NCBI GenBank assembly: GCA_945859605.1
Contig: OX243815.1
Coordinates: 44,788,486 to 44,852,485, forward strand
Reading direction: 5' to 3'
DNA from: Lumbricus rubellus
Taxonomy: Eukaryota > Annelida > Clitellata > Crassiclitellata > Lumbricidae
Length of the DNA stretch: 64,000 bases
Made by a program: the position numbers and the translations under genes. The notes under the pieces are model-generated. The model was not told the DNA's origin and made no database searches. It was given only the letters and a program-made list of their open reading frames with translations. Below, piece by piece: positions 44,887 to 56,259 of the stretch. How positions within the stretch are numbered: position 1 is the stretch's first letter; each line of letters opens with the position of its first letter.

Positions 44887-47800
44887 ATGGTGACCGCAAG
44901 CAAAGACCTAAGAGCCGAAGTGGAGGCGAAATTCGAGAAGATCCTTCGCCACGCCTTTGCGCTCGGCATCACCTCCAATCAGCTGGAGTCTTTGGAGTCG
45001 GTTCGAATCCTGCTCTCTGGTAAACACCTCGACCGAACGAAGAGAAGAGAGAAGCTATGGAAATGGTTCGTACGGTGTATGGTCTTAGCAGCGGCCGTGA
45101 AAGTTGTATTAGTTGTAGTCTGGCTAGCACAGTGGCCCGTCAGCCGCTCGGACGCGGTGGCGTACTGGTTTGGGGTCGACCATAGAGACGTGGATAGGCT
45201 GCGATGTCTGATGGGGATCGATTCCCCAATGCTTCTGGACCTGGTGAGGCCCCCTGTCGACTGTTCCATATGTGGAGACCTAACCATGGTCGATCGGGTA
45301 TCGCAGATTTCACCAGAGCTGTTCGAGTTGAAGTACGCGTATAGCGGTGTCCCAGTCGTAATCACGGACGCCATGAGGAACTGGTCGGCCCTCGAGGCCT
45401 TCAGCTTCGAGTTCTTCCGTGACATTTACGCCGAGGATAGTCCGGTGCTGACGATGAGCGAAAGCAACTGCCAGTTCTTCCCGTACAAAACGAGCTTTCA
45501 TAATTTGAGCGAAGTGTTCCAGATGAGTGAATCCAGAGCGCAGATGACAGATGGATCGGAACCATGGTACATCGGATGGTAAGGAAACCATAACCATAGT
45601 GTTTATTTAAATTTTAAACCAAAAATAAAATAGGGTAATCGTGTATTTTACCGTAGTAAATTATTCGCCCTTGCATGAGTTTCAGCGTGGGTCGAACACA
45701 CTGACGAAAAGAATTCTTGCCGAATAGAAGTCGGATTGATGGAAATAATTTTCGTAGAATTTATTGAAGTGGGATTTATGAAAACATTCTTACTGAAATC
45801 GAAGCTGGATTGATGTGCAATAATTTTTAATCAAATAGAAGTTATTTTGATGAAAAATAATTGCTGCCTAAATAGATGTGGGGTTAATGAAAGGAATTCT
45901 TGTCAAAACAGAAGCTGGATCGATAAGAAGGATTCTTGCCAAACTAGAAGTTGGCTTGATTAAAAATAATGATGCTGTAATGAGTGAACAATTTACGACG
46001 CTAAAGGATGCATTTACTTAAAGAGTTTAACAGATTGAATGGGTTAGAAATTTATGCAATGTTTGGCTCAAAGCGAGAGTCCTAAAAGGGCGTAAACCCT
46101 GCTAGTATGGGAGAATAAGCATTGTATTAAACAGAGATAAGAAAGTAATCTGGGTATAACTGAAAGTTTAGGTTTGAATACACAGTTGACAGACCAGTTA
46201 CTACAGAACAAAGCTTAACTAGTTGGCTAATGTGCATGGCAAATGAACTACCTGTGAAAAGAGATAAGTTGAGTTTTAATAATTACATGTAATTATGTAC
46301 ATTACATTTCCTGAATTTATACAGCATCATCTGTCTGATGATATTACATTGAATATAGATTCGTGCATCATTTGTTTGTCCATTTAACTCCTATTGCTCA
46401 TTTTCAGGATTTCTGTTTAGAAATGCATGGCCCAGTCTTGGTGTATTAGTCCATCCTTAGTTTGTTAATTGATTGTACTACTTTCTAGTATTGTTCCATG
46501 GATAATATTGTTGAAATTTTGTCATCCTAATCATATGTCTAATATTAATTGTTGCAATCATTGTGATGGTTTGGACTTTCAGTTGGCAGAATTCCACTCA
46601 CATGCGCTAGAGTGGAAATTAAAAGGAAATGACGCAAATTCAGACCAAGATTACATTTGATAGATCATATATAAATGAGACAGTTAAGGCTCCTAGTAAT
46701 GCTTATTTCTTTCATACCATCATATCCTTTGATTAATGTAACATTTGCATTTGAAAAAGCTTTCAGCAAGCATTATCTGTATAAGAGATTCATGTGACTT
46801 TGATTTATTAGATAATTTTCCGGTGGAATGCAACTCTGAATCTCTTTCATTAAGCCTTGAAAATCTATAATTGGTGTGATATTCCAACTGATGGAATGAA
46901 GAATTGTTAATTATCGGCGTTGACAGAAAGCAATTTCACGCTGAAGTTTGCGTCAGTGAACACCAAGCAGCAGCTTTAGTCTTCAACTGTCTATTGATAG
47001 ACACCTATAGAGCACCTCTTAACACATTGACCGCCTACTACGAGTTAACTCGTAGTACAGCCAGTCATTTAACATGGTGTGTAGGCGGTATGTGTTAATT
47101 AAGAACGTCTCATGATACGGTGATCAATCATTGAAATCGAGGTTTTCATTGAGCCACCTTGATTATTTCCCTAATACGATTTTCCTCTGCTTTAACCTAA
47201 ACTCTCTGGTCGTCGCGAAATTGGATGTCCATTGCAAATTATGCGTACTCGTGAAATTACGTCGCGTGATGAATGGGCTCATTACCAGATGTTTCTAAAG
47301 ATAGTTTATACGTTTCGGACACTGGGTGAATGGTCAGAGTGCCAGACTTGTAACAGGGAGGGAATGGGTTCAAGCCTTCTGCTTTCAGATGGTTACTTTG
47401 TAGGGATGTTGTGCAACTCCTTCACTCACAGTTGCTCATTGCCATCTATCGATACTGGGCTGCTAGATGGTGACACCTACTAAATGTCTAATATATAATA
47501 CTACCATAAATATACGCTGCTGTATGTATGATGCTGATTCTTCAGGTTAGGCGGGATTCTATAAAAGAACTTATACATGTGTAGAACTGCACGACTCCTT
47601 TTTCCTTATTTTTTAAACTAAATTCTTTGGAAATCATTTATTTCTTTGTAGGAGTAATTGTGACTCATCGGCGGCGAATATCTTGCGAACTTACTACACA
47701 AGACCATACTTCCTGCCAGACGTTGCGGAGTCAAGCAAGACGGACTGGATCTTCATGGGCAGCGAAGGCTATGGAGCACACAGGCATGTAAGTGAAAGAT

Positions 47801-49382
47801 TTATTTAATAATATATGGATGGCTCCTAAGGTTGCAGCTCAGTGAATCTTGAAGTTCATTCATTCATTAAACTTATATAACGCCCCTTCAAGAAGCCTAC
47901 TCAGAGGTGCTCCCAGCCCTCAGAGGTGCTCCCAGCCCAGCCACGGCTAAAAAGATAGGTCTTAAGCAACTGGTAGAAAGCAGGCAAATTATTCCGAGGT
48001 AGTAAGCGAAGTTATAAGTACTAGTTGAGTTGTACTAGTTAGCTACACATGTTATTGGCTACCATGTTTTCAATACTAGGAAACGTAACATAACGGACAA
48101 TTAAATAGCACCTTTCAATCACATAATTATTGTAACAGACTTTGTGAATCTAAAGGGTATCTTTTATATTATCAAGAAAAGGTATTTAAACACGATTCTC
48201 TGCTTGTAAATACTCTGAACACAGGTGGACAATGTTCTCAATCCTTCATGGCAAGCACAAGTGACTGGTAGCAAACTCTGGACCCTCGAGCCACCACCGG
48301 AATGCTACTTCCAATGCCAGACACGCATCAAAGTTCTCGTTAAGCCCGGCGAAATCAGTAAGCTTACGGTTACGTTCTCTTGATTCGTTGACACGTAATG
48401 TAAAAGTTAGATTTGAATTACTGTATTAACTTGGAGGTCATATCATATCAAAATTTACCGTACGCAACAGTTTTGCTTATTGTGGATGGCATACAGGATC
48501 CCCTATGAAACATAACATTAGCTCCTACAGTCGGGGACCAAATTTTTATGGAATGAAAGGAAAGTAAGTATGCAATGATGCACAACGTTTGCATTTCATA
48601 TTTGGCACAAGAAAACAATCCATTTGTATCTAGCTTTTCGGCTGACCTTGCACCTCAGTAAAATTCTTGCCTAGTTTGCCGACCCCTGATATATTTTAAC
48701 CAACGATTCACAATCTGTGTGCAATTTTCAAATGTATGGTTAATAATAAAATTTATGCCCAGTTTTAATTTCTTGTGCATTGCGACATGTATTGTGAATT
48801 GTTTGAAAACAATATTGAACCATTTTAATGCCAATTTGTACAGTAAACTGATGATTCTATGCTTAGCTGATACACTTTAAAAGAGGGAGAATATATGACA
48901 CACACATCTGCCAGCAAGGATTTATTTAGAAACGAGGGGTCAGAGAAAGGTCCTACGGTTGCTAAAGAAAAGCAAGTAGGCCAACTTTTCGTGGGGCGCA
49001 GTGGTGTAGTGGTGGCATTGTTGCCTTGGAGCCGGAAGGTTCGTGGTTCGAATCCACCTCGCCGCGTAAGGACCTTGGGCAAGTCCTTCACTCACAATTG
49101 CTCAGGGCTTCGGCGTGAAACTCTGAAGTGACCGCTCTGCATTCGGGAGCGCCTCTGAGTAGAGAGAGCTTGAAGGGGCACTATAACAAGTGCACATACA
49201 AAATTTTATTTTATGGGTCGTGACGTGGAATCATCAAAAGGTTGGTCCAAAATACGGTTCTCAACTTGACCATCCTAAAAAATTGTTTTGTTTTAGTCGT
49301 TCTCGACACCAACAAGTGGTATCATTCGACGCTGATAACGAGCTCACAGATGAGTATCACCATTGGTTCCGAGTACGACTAA
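44887..49382 (+). CDS. Membrane-anchored JmjC/cupin-type 2-oxoglutarate oxygenase
   Basis: Fe(II)/2-oxoglutarate oxygenases of this fold hydroxylate or demethylate protein or nucleic acid side chains; the substrate here is unknown. Exons 44887-45578, 47652-47787, 48225-48357 and 49297-49382 join in frame (GT/AG throughout) to 348 residues. I chose ATG 44887, the first in frame after stop TAG 44860. Residues ~61-83 are hydrophobic (CMVLAAAVKVVLVVVWLAQW) after a basic TKRREKLWKW, so a type II orientation with a lumenal or extracellular catalytic domain is likely. The domain shows GVPVVITDAMRNWSALEAF, GSEGYGAHRHVDN (His276-x-Asp278), GSKLWTLEPP (Lys293, possible 2OG contact) and KWYHST (His330), completing the HxD...H iron triad. 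A CSIC pair lies before the domain. JMJD8 is a known secretory-pathway relative in type, but I cannot assign orthology. Confidence 0.8.
45579..47651. other. Intron 1 of the JmjC gene
   Basis: Two kilobases of AT-rich sequence. At 45705-45970 a loose repeat of AATTCTTGCC...GAAGT.GGATTGAT recurs five to six times. It contains the small TTAA-type element at 47023-47094. No other gene is seen. Confidence 0.5.
47023..47094. mobile_element. 72 bp TTAA-flanked miniature element with palindromic core
   Basis: TTAA at 47019-47022 and 47095-47098 bounds ends CACATTGACCGCCTAC and (reversed) CACATACCGCCTACAC. Inside lies a perfect 22 bp palindrome of which TACTACGAGTT is one half. Size, ends and target fit a minimal piggyBac-type MITE. 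Chance origin cannot be excluded on one copy. Confidence 0.55.
47856..48010 (-). repeat. L2-type LINE 3' tail with 18 bp duplication
   Basis: Minus strand encodes NLPAFYQLLKTYLFS, a typical RT C-terminus. GGGAGCACCTCTGAG then appears twice in tandem, followed by CTTGAAGGGGCGTTATATAA. It lies in intron 2 of the JmjC gene. Confidence 0.7.
48991..49195 (+). repeat. Full-length tRNA-derived SINE
   Basis: Begins GTGGGGCGCAGTGGTGTAGT (box A-like), box B-like GGTTCGAATCC at 49042-49052, body TCCTTCACTCACAATTGCTC, and tail GGGAGCGCCTCTGAGTAGAG, then CTTGAAGGGGCACTATAACA. It lies in intron 3 of the JmjC gene, 100 bp before exon 4. Confidence 0.85.
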
Positions 49383-49482
49383 TCAACAGCGTAGACGGAA
49401 ACAGAAAATTCCTCAACCCAAACGAGCGTCTCCTAATCTTTTCCAGCCGTATTAACATGGAACACATTCCACATGTACGAAT

Positions 49483-49555
49483 ATTTTCACGAGGATTTTC
49501 ATGAGGATTGTCATGAGGATTTTCACGAGGATTGTCATGAGGATTGTCATGAGCA
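49483..49555 (+). repeat. Short tandem repeat in the JmjC 3' UTR
   Basis: Six copies of a 12 bp unit, GAGGATTKTCAY, about 100 bp after the stop codon. Confidence 0.8.
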
Positions 49556-49729
49556 TCGAGAGATGCAGATTTGTAGGACGCGTGCTAATGGATCTAGTCT
49601 GACGTGTACAAGCATACGATAAAAACTTGGGGGACTACTTGTATGTTGTGTGAGATGTTAACATGGCCCCAAGTTTCTTACTTCCAATCTTTCTTGTATC
49701 ATGTTACATGTTGTGATGTTGGAACAGTA

Positions 49730-49735
49730 AATAAA
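49730..49735 (+). terminator. Polyadenylation signal AATAAA, JmjC gene
   Basis: AATAAA 348 bp after the stop TAA, followed by a GT-rich stretch (GTGATTGGTGACTTGTATTG). It is the first canonical signal downstream of exon 4. Confidence 0.6.
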
Positions 49736-49799
49736 AGCAAGAATTTGAATATGTAACAGGTCTTCAATTGTGATTGGTGACTTGTATTGTGTTGGTGTC

Positions 49800-50180
49800 T
49801 AAATATCCAGTCATGTTTCAAATCACATGCTGGAAGTTCTGCGCTGGCTCCCTGTCCGTCAGCTTATTGAATGCAAGGTCGCTTCCTTGGTATGGCGATG
49901 CCAGAGCTCTAGGTCTTGCTTCAGCTTACCTACTTGATCTTTGTCAGCGTGTGTTGGGTACTTGGACTAGTCAATCCCTATGCTAAGTGGGAAGGGGAGT
50001 GCTCTCAGTCCTGTTTGCTCATTCCTCCATCATGCACAGCCATGCTTTTTCTTTGGTTCGCCCGGTACTCTGTATAAGCACATGAAAATTTTTCTGTTTG
50101 GCAATGCTGGAGTCAGGAGCATCTCTGAGTAGTTCCTTTGAGAAGGTGCTATATAAATTCTTGAATGAATGAATAAAGCG
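49800..50180 (+). repeat. L2-type LINE 3' fragment
   Basis: Decayed RT C-terminus (VLRWLPVRQLIECKVAS-like near 49830) and the tail GTCAGGAGCATCTCTGAGTA, then AAGGTGCTATATAAATTC and a GAAT repeat. Confidence 0.7.
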
Positions 50181-50838
50181 CAATGCTCAACAGAAACCAA
50201 CCTGTATTAAATCAGGCCAATATCCAGAAGATCTGTCCAAAAGATGGAGAGGCAGCCCATGGTGGCTATTACCATTGCAAACAGTTTGACTAATTGTGCC
50301 CCAGATTCTCATTTTCTGTGTGACTTTATAAAATGCAAACTGTTAGAAATCTTTGTAATAATTGTATTAACAGTGATTTTAACAACAAACTCATTCACGA
50401 ACGTTGTACTAGCAAGTGAAACAATGACCTACTGTAATTATTGTACTACAGATGTGAAAGTATTCCTATTAAATTGTGAATTTAACAAGTTTTTAAATTA
50501 AATTGTTAGAATAAATATTCACTTCTCTCCACATCATCACCCAAAGTCGGCTTAATTTTGGTAAAAATTCAATAGTTTCTGACAAATTACTTATTTAAAC
50601 TGTCCTTAAAAATCCTCGACCCCATCATTTGCAGCTACACCAAGAGTTTGTACAGTGGCATCATTGAAACATAATTATAAAGTTGTAAAATACACTTATT
50701 TGTTCACAATGAAAACGAGTAACTTCTGCAGCTCTGGATCTTAACTGAAAAGACATTAACAGCAATTTTGGGAGAGTCGTAGTGCTACGCAGATGTAAAA
50801 ACAGACAGGAAAACATAATTATACAATACACTACCCGG
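50180..50838. other. Intergenic stretch, no gene seen
   Basis: AT-rich; nothing recognised on either strand. Confidence 0.5.
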
Positions 50839-51185
50839 TAATGCTTCTGCGTAATTGCCTAGCAGGCCAAGCCCCGATTTATCTTAGGGAGATTTGAGTC
50901 CCATATCATTCCAGGTCGTAGATTCCTTCACTCTGCCGTCAGTGCCATGCTAGGTGACTCAGTTGCCCCTATGGCTCGAGCTTCCACAGTGTTACATAAA
51001 AGGTTTGCTCTGGTCAGTCCATTTTTCTCGAACATTACCTAGCAGTTTCTGTAATGAACTTCATTGTGATTTTTTTACCCTTTTCCGTAAACCATTCTGT
51101 TTGATTGTGGTTTGGTCCTGTCTGGTCAGGAGCACCTCTGAGGAGTTTCTCTTTAAGTGGCGCCATACACATTCATGATTAAAAC
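50839..51185 (+). repeat. L2-type LINE 3' fragment, same family as 32475-33282
   Basis: Shares GCGTAATTGCCTAGCAGGCC with 32930-32955, GTCGTAGATTCCTTC, and the tail GTCAGGAGCACCTCTGAGGA. It is frameshifted. Confidence 0.8.
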
Positions 51186-51375
51186 ATTTCGATAACTACA
51201 TGTAAGCACACATACACACATACATGCTGATACAGATACAGAACATTCAAGGCAACCCAGGTAATTTAATTACCAGAAAGATTTCACAGACGCGCACATG
51301 AAATAAGATTTCAAAAACTTTCAATAAACTAAAATTTTAAAATCTATTGATATTTAGTATATGGTAAATTTGTCC

Positions 51376-52693
51376 TTAATGAGCAAAACGAAGGAAATTC
51401 TTGAGTGTTGCTGGAAGTGGAAGCTGCTCGATGTTGTCTCTGTCTATGTGATTTAGAATCACCTCCCGACAAGACACTTTCAAAGACGCGACTGAAATGA
51501 CACGATACAAAAAATACTTGTACAAGATGAATTTCTGTGGTCAATTTTTCACACGACACTTTGACAGTGATGATACTGAAGATGATCGATGATGAATTTA
51601 TACGCAGCACCATCCAAGAAAACCGGCTTTTTAGCGTGCACTTATCTTAGGGAGATTTTAATGATACTGGCACAAAATGTGCAGTTTTACATGGATTAGC
51701 GCAGTTGTAGAAACACATTTTCGTGCAGCTAAAATTAGTAGAAAAAGGTCATTTTGTCATCCGATTGGGAGTAATTTACCATGGAGAATGGGAAGGAAAA
51801 GAAGAGCTTGTGCATTTCTAAAAAAACTCCTCCTTAAAAAAGCCCTGTCAGACAGGCACGCAAAAATGAAATCTAAACCTCATGGAAAGTCTTTGTGTCA
51901 AATCACAGCACATTCAGTCCATCTTCACAGAGGTAGATTCACTTCTAAATTCAAACAACTCAATAGATCCACGCTGCATTTTAAACACGAATAAGCAAGA
52001 AAGTTATCCATCTGCTGAAAGCTAAATGAAGACCACAAAAAACTCACCAGATTTTATCTGGACAATTCGTACTTCTCTCGTCTTGCCATAAACGTCAACA
52101 ACTGCGTAAATTCGGTGACATTTATACGGAATTCCGACTGCATAGTGACCACAGTCTTTACCATTCAGCACCAAGTGCATCACGGCCAATTCTCCAACTA
52201 TGTGATAGAAAATTCCGATTCGACTACCGACGTCTGTTGCCCGAACAGACCTCGAATTCGTGTTCATAACAATTTCCTGTAGTAGTGGCACGGCATCAAG
52301 AATTGTCCGACTGAACATTCCTCGATACGTACTGAAGTATTCTTCGCCTCCGATAATGCTGCACGGTCGGAAGCTGCTACTAAGACCGTTCGACTCGGGC
52401 ACAGCCAAAATGCAGGATTTTTTCTCCGACATTTTTGTCAGATTGGGCAGCGAGCATTCGGGCAGAACGAAGTTATCGTTTGGGTCGAGCTCCGTCAAAC
52501 CAACTCGCAAATGACCGCTGCGTAGTTCTCGTTCGTCGCCCGTTATTTCGATGACGAAGAGTTCCATTGGTTGGAGTGGCTTGCTGCTGAAGCAGATGCC
52601 ATGGCAAAAGTCCGCAGCTCGATGTGCGACCGTCTGGTTGTCCCTCAGACGTATGGCACTGCCATGATGAGAATGAAACTGCTGGATGTTCAT
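51376..52693 (-). CDS. NEURL2-like NHR + SOCS-box protein, AT-rich paralogue, two exons
   Basis: NEURL2 (Ozz) is a substrate adaptor of a Cullin-5/Elongin BC ubiquitin ligase. Exon 1 (52693-52048; acceptor TTTTGCAG just upstream, donor GTGAGT) and exon 2 (51491-51376; acceptor TCATTTCAG) join in frame to 253 residues and stop TAA. The NHR domain fills residues ~3-215: [73 protein letters not shown] and [13 protein letters not shown] [18 protein letters not shown]. Exon 2 is a SOCS box: BC box SLKVSCREVIL and Cul5 box LPLPATLKNFLRF. Compared with the plus-strand paralogue the middle (PESNGLSSSFRPCSIIGGEE) is diverged and shorter. Starts of the two genes face away from each other, 1.8 kb apart. 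A 5' UTR exon upstream is likely. Confidence 0.85.
51620..51852. mobile_element. hAT-like MITE in the intron of the minus NEURL2-like gene
   Basis: Left end CCGGCTTTTTAGCGTGCAC and right end TTAAAAAAGCCCTG (51839-51852) are inverted. It contains ATTTACCATGGAGAATGG as in the copy at 14840. No clean target duplication is visible. Confidence 0.55.
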
Positions 52694-52699
52694 AGCCCT

Positions 52700-54485
52700 G
52701 CAAAAGAATACAAACACAAATGAATTTATTCGCCCGGTCTGTATAATTCTAACAGACTATCAGATTGCCAATCGTATAGCTCAGGAAACATTTGCAGGGC
52801 AACCTTTTATTTAAGTTTGCTAAGCTTTGTGATGGAGGGGAGGTTGTCATTTATTGTATTGCATTGTATCTATAAATTTATTTAGCGCCTCTTATAGACA
52901 GACTATTCAGAAGCGTTCTCAGCACGAAAAACATGCGGGAATAAATGCCTTTGAAGAGTGAGAATGATGAGCAAAAACGAGTCGTTAGCTTTAGGCCTTA
53001 GTTTATATCCGTGAAGTAGCAATATCTTGCCATGAAGTTCAATGCGATGTAAATGGAAATTTCAAAGGTTAGGACAATACAATGGTGTTTAGTACGACTT
53101 TGGGTGTTTAAGATTGGTGTAGCCTACGCGTGAGGAGGAGCCTAGGGATAAACGTGTGTTAGGCCTACCCCAGAAAACACTTGCAATCCAAGTTGACCTA
53201 TAGATAGATGCACCTAAGCACTGCTAAAGCATTATTTAAAAATAATTCTATAAATTCCTGCCACAAACGACACAATATGTTCTGAAACTGCAATCAAACT
53301 GGTGAAGTCAAGTCAAATAGTGCTCGTAACCACCGGATAATATATTTTGCTACATTTTTTCACCACAGCGCCATACACAATACCATTACGGAGTCAAATT
53401 CATTTCCGATCAATCGTCAAGAAATTAGGACAAAAAAGTGACAAATAATTGCATGGTTACAAAACAAGCAATATATGCGAGTGATCATGCACATTAGAAT
53501 AATTACTTTCAGCATTATATTAAATTTCTAATGAAATTAAAATAAATAGGCTTTTACTAACCGATAGGTCACCGTTTAGCGAGTCTCTACAATGAAATCT
53601 CTCGTTTGCTTAAAATCATGGCTGCCGGATGTAGCAGTTGTTTATGTCGAAGAAGGTTCGTTTAATAGCGTGAAAGTTTTCACAAAATAACTGCTGGTCA
53701 CTTCGTCTTGTATTCATTACGTCCAATTTCATTCATTGCATTAAATAACCTAGTTACCGCAAAGATGCAATTATTTTATCACCCAAGAATGGAAAAAGTC
53801 GAAATCATCTCCGTTAATTGCGTCAATGGTTGTAACGTGAGTACTGCGATGAAAAAAATGCGTGTAAGCAGTTATAGTAGGGTTGCCAACTCTTGATTTG
53901 GTCATTCCGGGACGATCGCAGTCGCTCGATATGCCATTAGCAATTCATACTTTCCTCGTCAGTGTAAGCTTCACATGAAACGAATGTTGCGTCAGACTAG
54001 TGTAGGATCTGCAGTCTACTCATAACAGTCAAGTAATAATTGCAGTCAAATTATGAAAAGACAAAATGGTCTATATTTAAAATCAGTATCAACTTCAAGA
54101 AGAAAACGTTTATTAAGTTTCATTATACCTAGCCTTTCACGGTAGCCAGGCCTATTTGGTGGCCAAGAAGCCGGGCGAAGTTCTAAGGCCTACGCAATGT
54201 ATGCATCTCAGAAGAGCAGCTCATGCCAGCAAATTAGATTTGCATGTACAGTGGGCATTTTCAGTCCATGGACATGAGTTAGGGTAATGTAATGTAATGA
54301 CCGCAGTTTAGCATCATCAGCAACAAGCTAATTCTAGGATTCTTTACACCCGCACTTGCACGCATGCACAATCACGCTCACAATTCTTTAGCAGGTCCTG
54401 TCTTTCGCTTGCTTTTCAGTAGTACTCTGCACAACTGATGTCCTGCCGACAGCCTTGAGCTGTTGACCACCGAGAGGGGGGCAAC
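52700..54485. promoter_or_regulatory. Divergent intergenic region between the two NEURL2-like genes
   Basis: Separates two oppositely transcribed starts and so should hold both promoters. A LINE/SINE tail (minus; TTATTTAGCGCCTCTTATAG) lies at about 52870-52935. Near the plus gene, CTTGCTTTTCAG (to 54418) is a plausible acceptor for a 5' UTR exon. The rest is AT-rich with no further exons. Confidence 0.45.
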
Positions 54486-56259
54486 ATGCCTGTCCTGCGA
54501 TTCCACCCTCACCACGGCGAGAACATCCGCCTGCTCGAGGACCGCTCGGTGGCGTTCCGCGAGTCGAGCTTCGCTCACGGGATCAGCTTCAGCGAGAAGC
54601 CGCTCCACCCGATGGAGATCTTCCTGATCGAGATCGAGAAGAACGAGCGCGGCTGGAGCGGGCACCTGCGCATCGGACTCACCCAGCACGACCCCAACAA
54701 CTGCTTCGACCTGCCGCAGTACGCGCTGCCCGACCTCGCGAACATGGGCGCGAACAAGTCGTGGATCTTCGCCGTCACGAAGTCGCACAACCGCGTCTAC
54801 GAGGAGAGCGGCGTCGACAACCCGCGGCCCTACCGGTCGATCCTCGGCGACGGCGACTACGTGTTGACGCACCGCGGACTCTTTCACCGCAGCATCCTGC
54901 GGGCGTTGCCGCGGCTGCGGGCGAGCGAGACGGAGGACACCGTCGGACTGTTGGGACACTCGCAGGACTCCGGTTACGCGGAGTTTAACGATAACGTGCT
55001 GCCGACGGACGTTGGGAGTCGGATCGGGATTGTGTTTGTGGTGAAGGGCGAAACGGCGGAAATGCATTTCATACTGAACGGCGAGGACCAGGGGCCGTGC
55101 GCGAAAGAGATTCCCTACAAGTCCGGTCCGCTTTACGCCGTCGTCGACGTCTACGGGACGACCAAACAGGTCCGAATCATACAGCTAAGCTGCGGTAAGT
55201 TCATTAATATTTAATAATAACCTAATCTAATGTAAACATTTGTGAGGTGCTTCCCCAAGCAGAGCTATTAATTTAGAGCTATTCAGAAGCACTGTCAGCG
55301 TGACAGTTCGTAGAAAGAGAAAGGTCTTAAAGTGCTGCTCAGCGAAAAGATGCAGGTGAATTCCCCACCAGAATCCTGCTTCAAATTGCAGCAGGAAGGT
55401 CATTCTACATTGATGGTGGAAGCTATTTAATCATAATTAATAAATAATTAATAAATAATATTATTGATCATAGTAATGATGATGATGAGGACAATTTGTG
55501 TGACACTCTTAGCACCGCCATTTCATTACAAGGTTGTCTCAAATACAACTAATAAGTAAGTCTTGAGTCGATTTGAAGTCATGAGTCAAGTGAATGAGCC
55601 ACTTTCTGAGAAAGCGTGGTCACCAAAGCGGGTCTTTTTCACAAACTGTAGGAAATGGTGATCAGTTAATTTTTTTATAAGTTTTCTTTAACAGTTTCCA
55701 GCTTTACTTTTGACTGGGAGTAACATTAATATGCAACTGTATGTTCAAGTGTTTATTGTAGTTGTTGAAAATGTCTGACTGATCAAACGAGTTTGAAATT
55801 AAATATTGGTTTGGACTTTAGATGAAATGCAGCTCTATGTGGGGTACATTGGTGTAGTGGGTATGTTCGCGGCCTTGTAGCCAGAGGGTTGCTGGTTCGA
55901 AATCCGCCTCAAGCCGCCATGTAGGGACCTTTGGCAAGTTCTTCACTCACAATTGCTCAGCGCTTCGGCGTGAAACTCGGATGCTGTGTCCGCTCTGCAT
56001 TTGGGAGCGCCTCTGAGTAGAGAGAGCTCTAGAGCTTGAAGGGGTGCTATAACAAGTGCACATACAAACAAATACAAACAATGCATGTTGCTGGATATGA
56101 TTTGACTATTAATGGCGTGGTGCATTCCGTGTTCTTTCAGTCGGAACTCTGCAGAACGCTTGCCGCGACTCGATACTCAAGTGCGTCAGTCGGGAGAGCA
56201 TCGAGAGACTTCCGATCCCGAAGAAGATGAAGGAGTTCCTGCGTTACGAGATTTCATGA
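54486..56259 (+). CDS. NEURL2: NEURL2-like NHR + SOCS-box protein, GC-rich paralogue, two exons
   Basis: Likely adaptor of a Cullin-5/Elongin BC ubiquitin ligase. Exon 1 (54486-55194) and exon 2 (56141-56259; acceptor GTTCTTTCAG) join in frame to 275 residues, close to human NEURL2 (285). The NHR domain shows [101 protein letters not shown] and [19 protein letters not shown], matching the NEURL2 order. Exon 2 is the SOCS box: BC box [11 protein letters not shown] and Cul5 box [16 protein letters not shown] 54486 opens exactly at the domain, as in the paralogue. The first ~450 bp of exon 1 is strongly GC-rich with G/C in nearly all third positions, unlike its paralogue and the window, so antisense frames stay open. 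Confidence 0.88.
55240..55400 (-). repeat. Diverged L2/SINE-type tail
   Basis: Minus strand carries CACTTTAAGACCTTTCTCTT, and a decayed GACAGTGCTTCTGAATAGCT tail. It lies in the intron of the plus NEURL2-like gene. Confidence 0.5.
55839..56065 (+). repeat. Full-length tRNA-derived SINE
   Basis: Box A-like GGTACATTGGTGTAGTGG, box B-like GGTTCGAAATCC, body TTCTTCACTCACAATTGCTC, tail GGGAGCGCCTCTGAGTAGAG. It ends 75 bp before exon 2 of the plus NEURL2-like gene. Confidence 0.85.

Noticed and set aside
54378..55067. A 229-codon minus frame rich in Arg, Val and Ala
   Set aside because: Antisense shadow of the GC-rich NEURL2-like exon.
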